From Pseudomonadota bacterium (GTDB taxonomy: Bacteria; Pseudomonadota; Gammaproteobacteria; Burkholderiales; Burkholderiaceae_C): a stretch of 64,000 nt of DNA. Below, piece by piece: positions 60,631 to 64,000 of this stretch; positions within the stretch are counted from its first letter, which is position 1, and every line of letters starts with the position of its first letter. The notes below the pieces were generated by a model. That model did not search any database and was not told where the DNA came from. It saw nothing but the letters and a program-made list of their open reading frames with translations. The position numbers were made by a program, and so were the translations under genes. The stretch is from the NCBI GenBank assembly GCA_021848345.1, contig JAJZUV010000015.1, positions 20,926-84,925 on the forward strand. The letters run 5' to 3'.

Positions 60631-61668
60631 ATGACCATCTCCAACCAGGATGCGCTGGTGCGCGTCATCGAGCACCGCGAGATCTTCCACGACGAGATGC
60701 TCGCGCTGATGCGCCGCATCATGACCGGCGAGATGTCCCCGGTCATGATCGCCGCGCTGATCACCGGACTGCGGGTGAAAAAGGAAACCGTGGGCGAGAT
60801 CGCCGCCGCCGCCATGGTGATGCGCGAATTCGCCACCAAGGTTCCGCTGCACGACACCGACCGCCTGGTCGACATCGTCGGAACCGGGGGCGACAGCGCG
60901 CACACCTTCAACATCTCCACCACCAGCATGTTCGTGGCCGCGGCCGCCGGCGCGCGCGTGGCCAAGCACGGCGGGCGCAGCGTCAGCTCCTCGTCCGGCT
61001 CGGCCGACGCCATCGAGGCCCTCGGCGGCGCCCTGAACCTGTCCCCCGAGCAGGTCGCGCAATGCCTGCAGCGCACCGGCATCGGCTTCATGTTCGCGCC
61101 CAACCACCACAGCGCGATGAAGCACGCCGCGCCGGTGCGCAAGGAACTCGGCGTGCGCACGCTGTTCAACATCCTGGGGCCGCTGACCAACCCGGCCGGC
61201 GCCCCCAACCAGTTGCTGGGGGTGTTCCACCCGGACCTGGTCGGCATCCTGGTGCGCGTGCTGCAACGCCTGGGCAGTCGCCACGTGCTGGTGGTGCACG
61301 GCACCGACGGCCTCGACGAGGTGTCGCTGTGCGCGCCCACACTGGTGGGCGAGCTGCGCGACGGCCAGTTGCGCGAGTACTCGGTCCATCCGAGCGATTA
61401 CGGCCTGCAGGTCTGCGACCTGCGCGCGCTGCAGGTCACGTCGCCCGCCGAGTCGGTGCAGCGCATGCGCGAGGTGCTGGAGGACCGACCCGGCCCGGCG
61501 CGCGACGTGGTGCTGCTCAACGCCGGCTTCGCCCTGTACGCGGCCGACGTGGCGCCCAGCGTGGGCGAAGGCGTCGAGCTGGCCCGCAAGGCACTGGCCG
61601 GCGGCGCCGCGCGGGAAAGCATGCAGGCCTTCGTCGCCTGCACGCGCGAACTCGCCGGACTGTCCTGA
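60631..61668 (+). CDS. trpD: Anthranilate phosphoribosyltransferase
   Basis: A 345-residue enzyme transferring phosphoribosyl from PRPP to anthranilate. The PRPP/Mg site is [19 protein letters not shown], followed by [21 protein letters not shown] and the anthranilate-site region [34 protein letters not shown]. Length is standard. Begins 15 bp after trpG; co-transcribed. Confidence 0.97.
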   Translation: MTISNQDALVRVIEHREIFHDEMLALMRRIMTGEMSPVMIAALITGLRVKKETVGEIAAAAMVMREFATKVPLHDTDRLVDIVGTGGDSAHTFNISTTSMFVAAAAGARVAKHGGRSVSSSSGSADAIEALGGALNLSPEQVAQCLQRTGIGFMFAPNHHSAMKHAAPVRKELGVRTLFNILGPLTNPAGAPNQLLGVFHPDLVGILVRVLQRLGSRHVLVVHGTDGLDEVSLCAPTLVGELRDGQLREYSVHPSDYGLQVCDLRALQVTSPAESVQRMREVLEDRPGPARDVVLLNAGFALYAADVAPSVGEGVELARKALAGGAARESMQAFVACTRELAGLS

Positions 61669-61689
61669 ACCGCCCCGCGCCCCCACCCG

Positions 61690-62514
61690 ATGACCGACAT
61701 CCTGCAACGCATCCTGGCCACCAAGGCCCGTGAAGTCGAGGCGGCGCGCGCCGCGCTGCCCCTGTCCGACCTCGAGGCCCGCGCGCGGGCTCGAGCCGAC
61801 GCCCCCCGGGGCTTCGCAGCCGCGCTGCGCCGGCGCGTCGCCGCCGGGCTCCCTGCCGTGATCGCCGAGGTCAAGAAGGCCAGCCCCTCGAAGGGCCTGC
61901 TGCGCGCCGACTTCCGCCCGGCGGAGATCGCCGGCTCCTACGCCGCGCACGGTGCGGCCTGCCTGTCGGTGCTGACCGACCGCCAGTATTTCCAAGGCGC
62001 TCCCGAATATCTGCGTGCCGCGCGCGCCGCCTGCGACCTGCCGGTGCTGCGCAAGGACTTCCTGATCGACCCCTACCAGGTGTTCGAAGCCGCCGCGATG
62101 GGCGCCGACTGCGTGCTGCTGATCGCCGCCGCGCTGGACGACGCGCGCCTGGCCGAGTTGGAGGACTGCGCGACCGGCCTGGGCCTGGACGTGCTGGTGG
62201 AAGTGCACGACGGCGACGAACTCGAGCGCGCGCTGCGCCTGCGCACGCCGCTGCTGGGCATCAACAACCGCGATCTGCGCAGTTTCGAGACCCGGCTGGA
62301 GATCACCCTGGACCTGCTGCCGCGCATTCCCCCCGGGCGCCTGGTGGTGACCGAGAGCGGCATCTCCACCCCGACGGACGTGGCGCGCATGCGCCGGCAA
62401 GGCGTGCACGCCTTCCTGGTGGGCGAGGCCTTCATGCGCCGGGAAGACCCCGGCGCCGCGCTGGAGGACCTGTTCGGCGCCATCCCGGCTGATGCGCCGC
62501 AGCAGGGGAGTTGA
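61690..62514 (+). CDS. trpC: Indole-3-glycerol-phosphate synthase
   Basis: A 274-residue TIM-barrel enzyme. Signature [17 protein letters not shown], then [26 protein letters not shown] (catalytic Lys), [13 protein letters not shown] and [12 protein letters not shown]. It closes the ring to indole glycerol phosphate. It is monofunctional (no TrpF fusion). Its stop codon overlaps the -35 hexamer of the tRNA-tuf promoter. Confidence 0.97.
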   Translation: MTDILQRILATKAREVEAARAALPLSDLEARARARADAPRGFAAALRRRVAAGLPAVIAEVKKASPSKGLLRADFRPAEIAGSYAAHGAACLSVLTDRQYFQGAPEYLRAARAACDLPVLRKDFLIDPYQVFEAAAMGADCVLLIAAALDDARLAELEDCATGLGLDVLVEVHDGDELERALRLRTPLLGINNRDLRSFETRLEITLDLLPRIPPGRLVVTESGISTPTDVARMRRQGVHAFLVGEAFMRREDPGAALEDLFGAIPADAPQQGS

Positions 62515-62539
62515 CAAATCGACCCGATGCCTTGAGAAT
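62511..62539 (+). promoter_or_regulatory. Promoter of the tRNA-Tyr/Gly/Thr-tuf operon
   Basis: A perfect TTGACA (62511-62516), 17-bp spacer, GAGAAT (62534-62539), in an AT-richer stretch. Transcription would start near 62546, 8 bp before tRNA-Tyr. The -35 lies across the trpC stop codon. Confidence 0.8.
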
Positions 62540-62553
62540 TTTAGGTTCGCCTC

Positions 62554-62639
62554 GGAGGGGTGCCCGAGTGGCTAAAGGGGGCAGACTGTAAATCTGTTGG
62601 CTTACGCCTACGTTGGTTCGAATCCAACCTCCTCCACCA
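62554..62639 (+). tRNA. tRNA-Tyr (anticodon GTA)
   Basis: An 86-nt class II tRNA with CCA encoded: acceptor GGAGGGG pairs with CTCCTCC, the anticodon loop is ACTGTAAAT, a long variable arm follows, and the T-loop reads GGTTCGAATCC. The next 245 bp to tRNA-Gly contain no gene. Confidence 0.97.
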
Positions 62640-62884
62640 GGATCGAAGCCCGAGAAACCTGGAAGCACGCCCCGGATATGCGGGGCAGGCCCCAGGACGG
62701 CTCGGGAGAAGCAAAGGTTGAACGGTTTTCGCAGGGTTTCGGGGGTCGCCCGGCGCCGCGCCACCCAGCGCGGCGGGTGATCCGCAGAGCGGCACGAACA
62801 GGCAGCACAGGAAGGGACAGCCAGGCAGCAGCGATACGACAAGACCACGCCGGCAGGCGCGGTTCGCGCAAGCGGATTGCAGTC

Positions 62885-62958
<74 letters not shown>

Positions 62959-63072
62959 TGCTCCCTCGCGCCAGCCCTGCCCCGGTCCCGTCGATTCGCC
63001 GTCCGTCCGATGTCCGTCCTGGTTGCCCGCTCCGGCGGGTCTCCCGAGGCACTCGCAAACCGGCAGGAACAT

Positions 63073-63147
<75 letters not shown>

Positions 63148-63237
63148 GTTTTGTAGTTGATTCGCGGCATCCGTTTTCCAGGTCACGCCGTTTTCGAGTC
63201 TCAGGTTTCACCCTCACGGTTTTCAGGAGCATTCATC

Positions 63238-64000
<763 letters not shown>

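Overview
The window is a GC-rich chromosomal segment from a betaproteobacterium, most likely order Burkholderiales. Evidence: a tRNA-Tyr/tRNA-Gly/tRNA-Thr/tuf block at the right end, a classical trimeric porin starting with the LYGLIDLG-type strand, a Coq7-type ubiquinone hydroxylase, and dense operons with ATGA/GTGA stop-start overlaps. I cannot assign a genus. No phage, insertion sequence, CRISPR array or replication origin was seen.

Left part (1-26 kb): catabolic and nutrient-uptake genes in small operons, each beside its own regulator. A DMT permease fragment is followed by a zinc/cobalt-type CDF exporter with an ArsR repressor whose operator overlaps the promoter. Next come a HIT protein and a sigma-54 activator (XylR_N/V4R/AAA+/HTH) that is divergent from an SDR plus aldehyde dehydrogenase pair with a consensus -24/-12 promoter, probably for oxidising an aromatic alcohol and aldehyde. 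Then follow an AtuA-like two-gene unit with a LysR regulator, and a LysR/solute-binding-protein unit divergent from a five-gene operon (SDR, IlvD/Edd dehydratase, HIBADH-type dehydrogenase, MHS transporter, FMN-dependent 2-hydroxyacid dehydrogenase). metE/metR, an orphan ZnuA-like metal-binding protein, a frameshifted OprB-like porin, a quinone-reductase-like enzyme, a GGDEF protein and an Hsp20 complete this part.

Middle (26-45 kb): an oxalate operon on the minus strand (oxc, frc, a PAS protein, a second frc-like gene, an OxlT-type carrier, a 58-residue membrane peptide and a GntR/FCD regulator). After it come a chemoreceptor, a Fur-family regulator, cheR-cheD-cheB, an HDOD-GAF protein, a major porin with a strong terminator, coq7, an OsmC protein and ilvA. 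Between the divergent osmC-like and ilvA genes lies a promoter-hairpin-terminator unit that looks like an uncharacterised small RNA whose loop displays an anti-Shine-Dalgarno motif.

Right part (45-64 kb): a type II secretion locus (gspG-H-I-J-K-L-M-N-D-E-F) framed by two different gspC-like genes, then a secreted phosphoesterase that could be a substrate, and a cytosolic 5'-nucleotidase. trpG-D-C follows, preceded by a Trp-rich short ORF that may be a leader peptide; trpE is not in the window. The block ends with the tRNA-tuf operon, tuf being cut by the window edge. All functions are inferred from sequence motifs and gene context; no searches were run.
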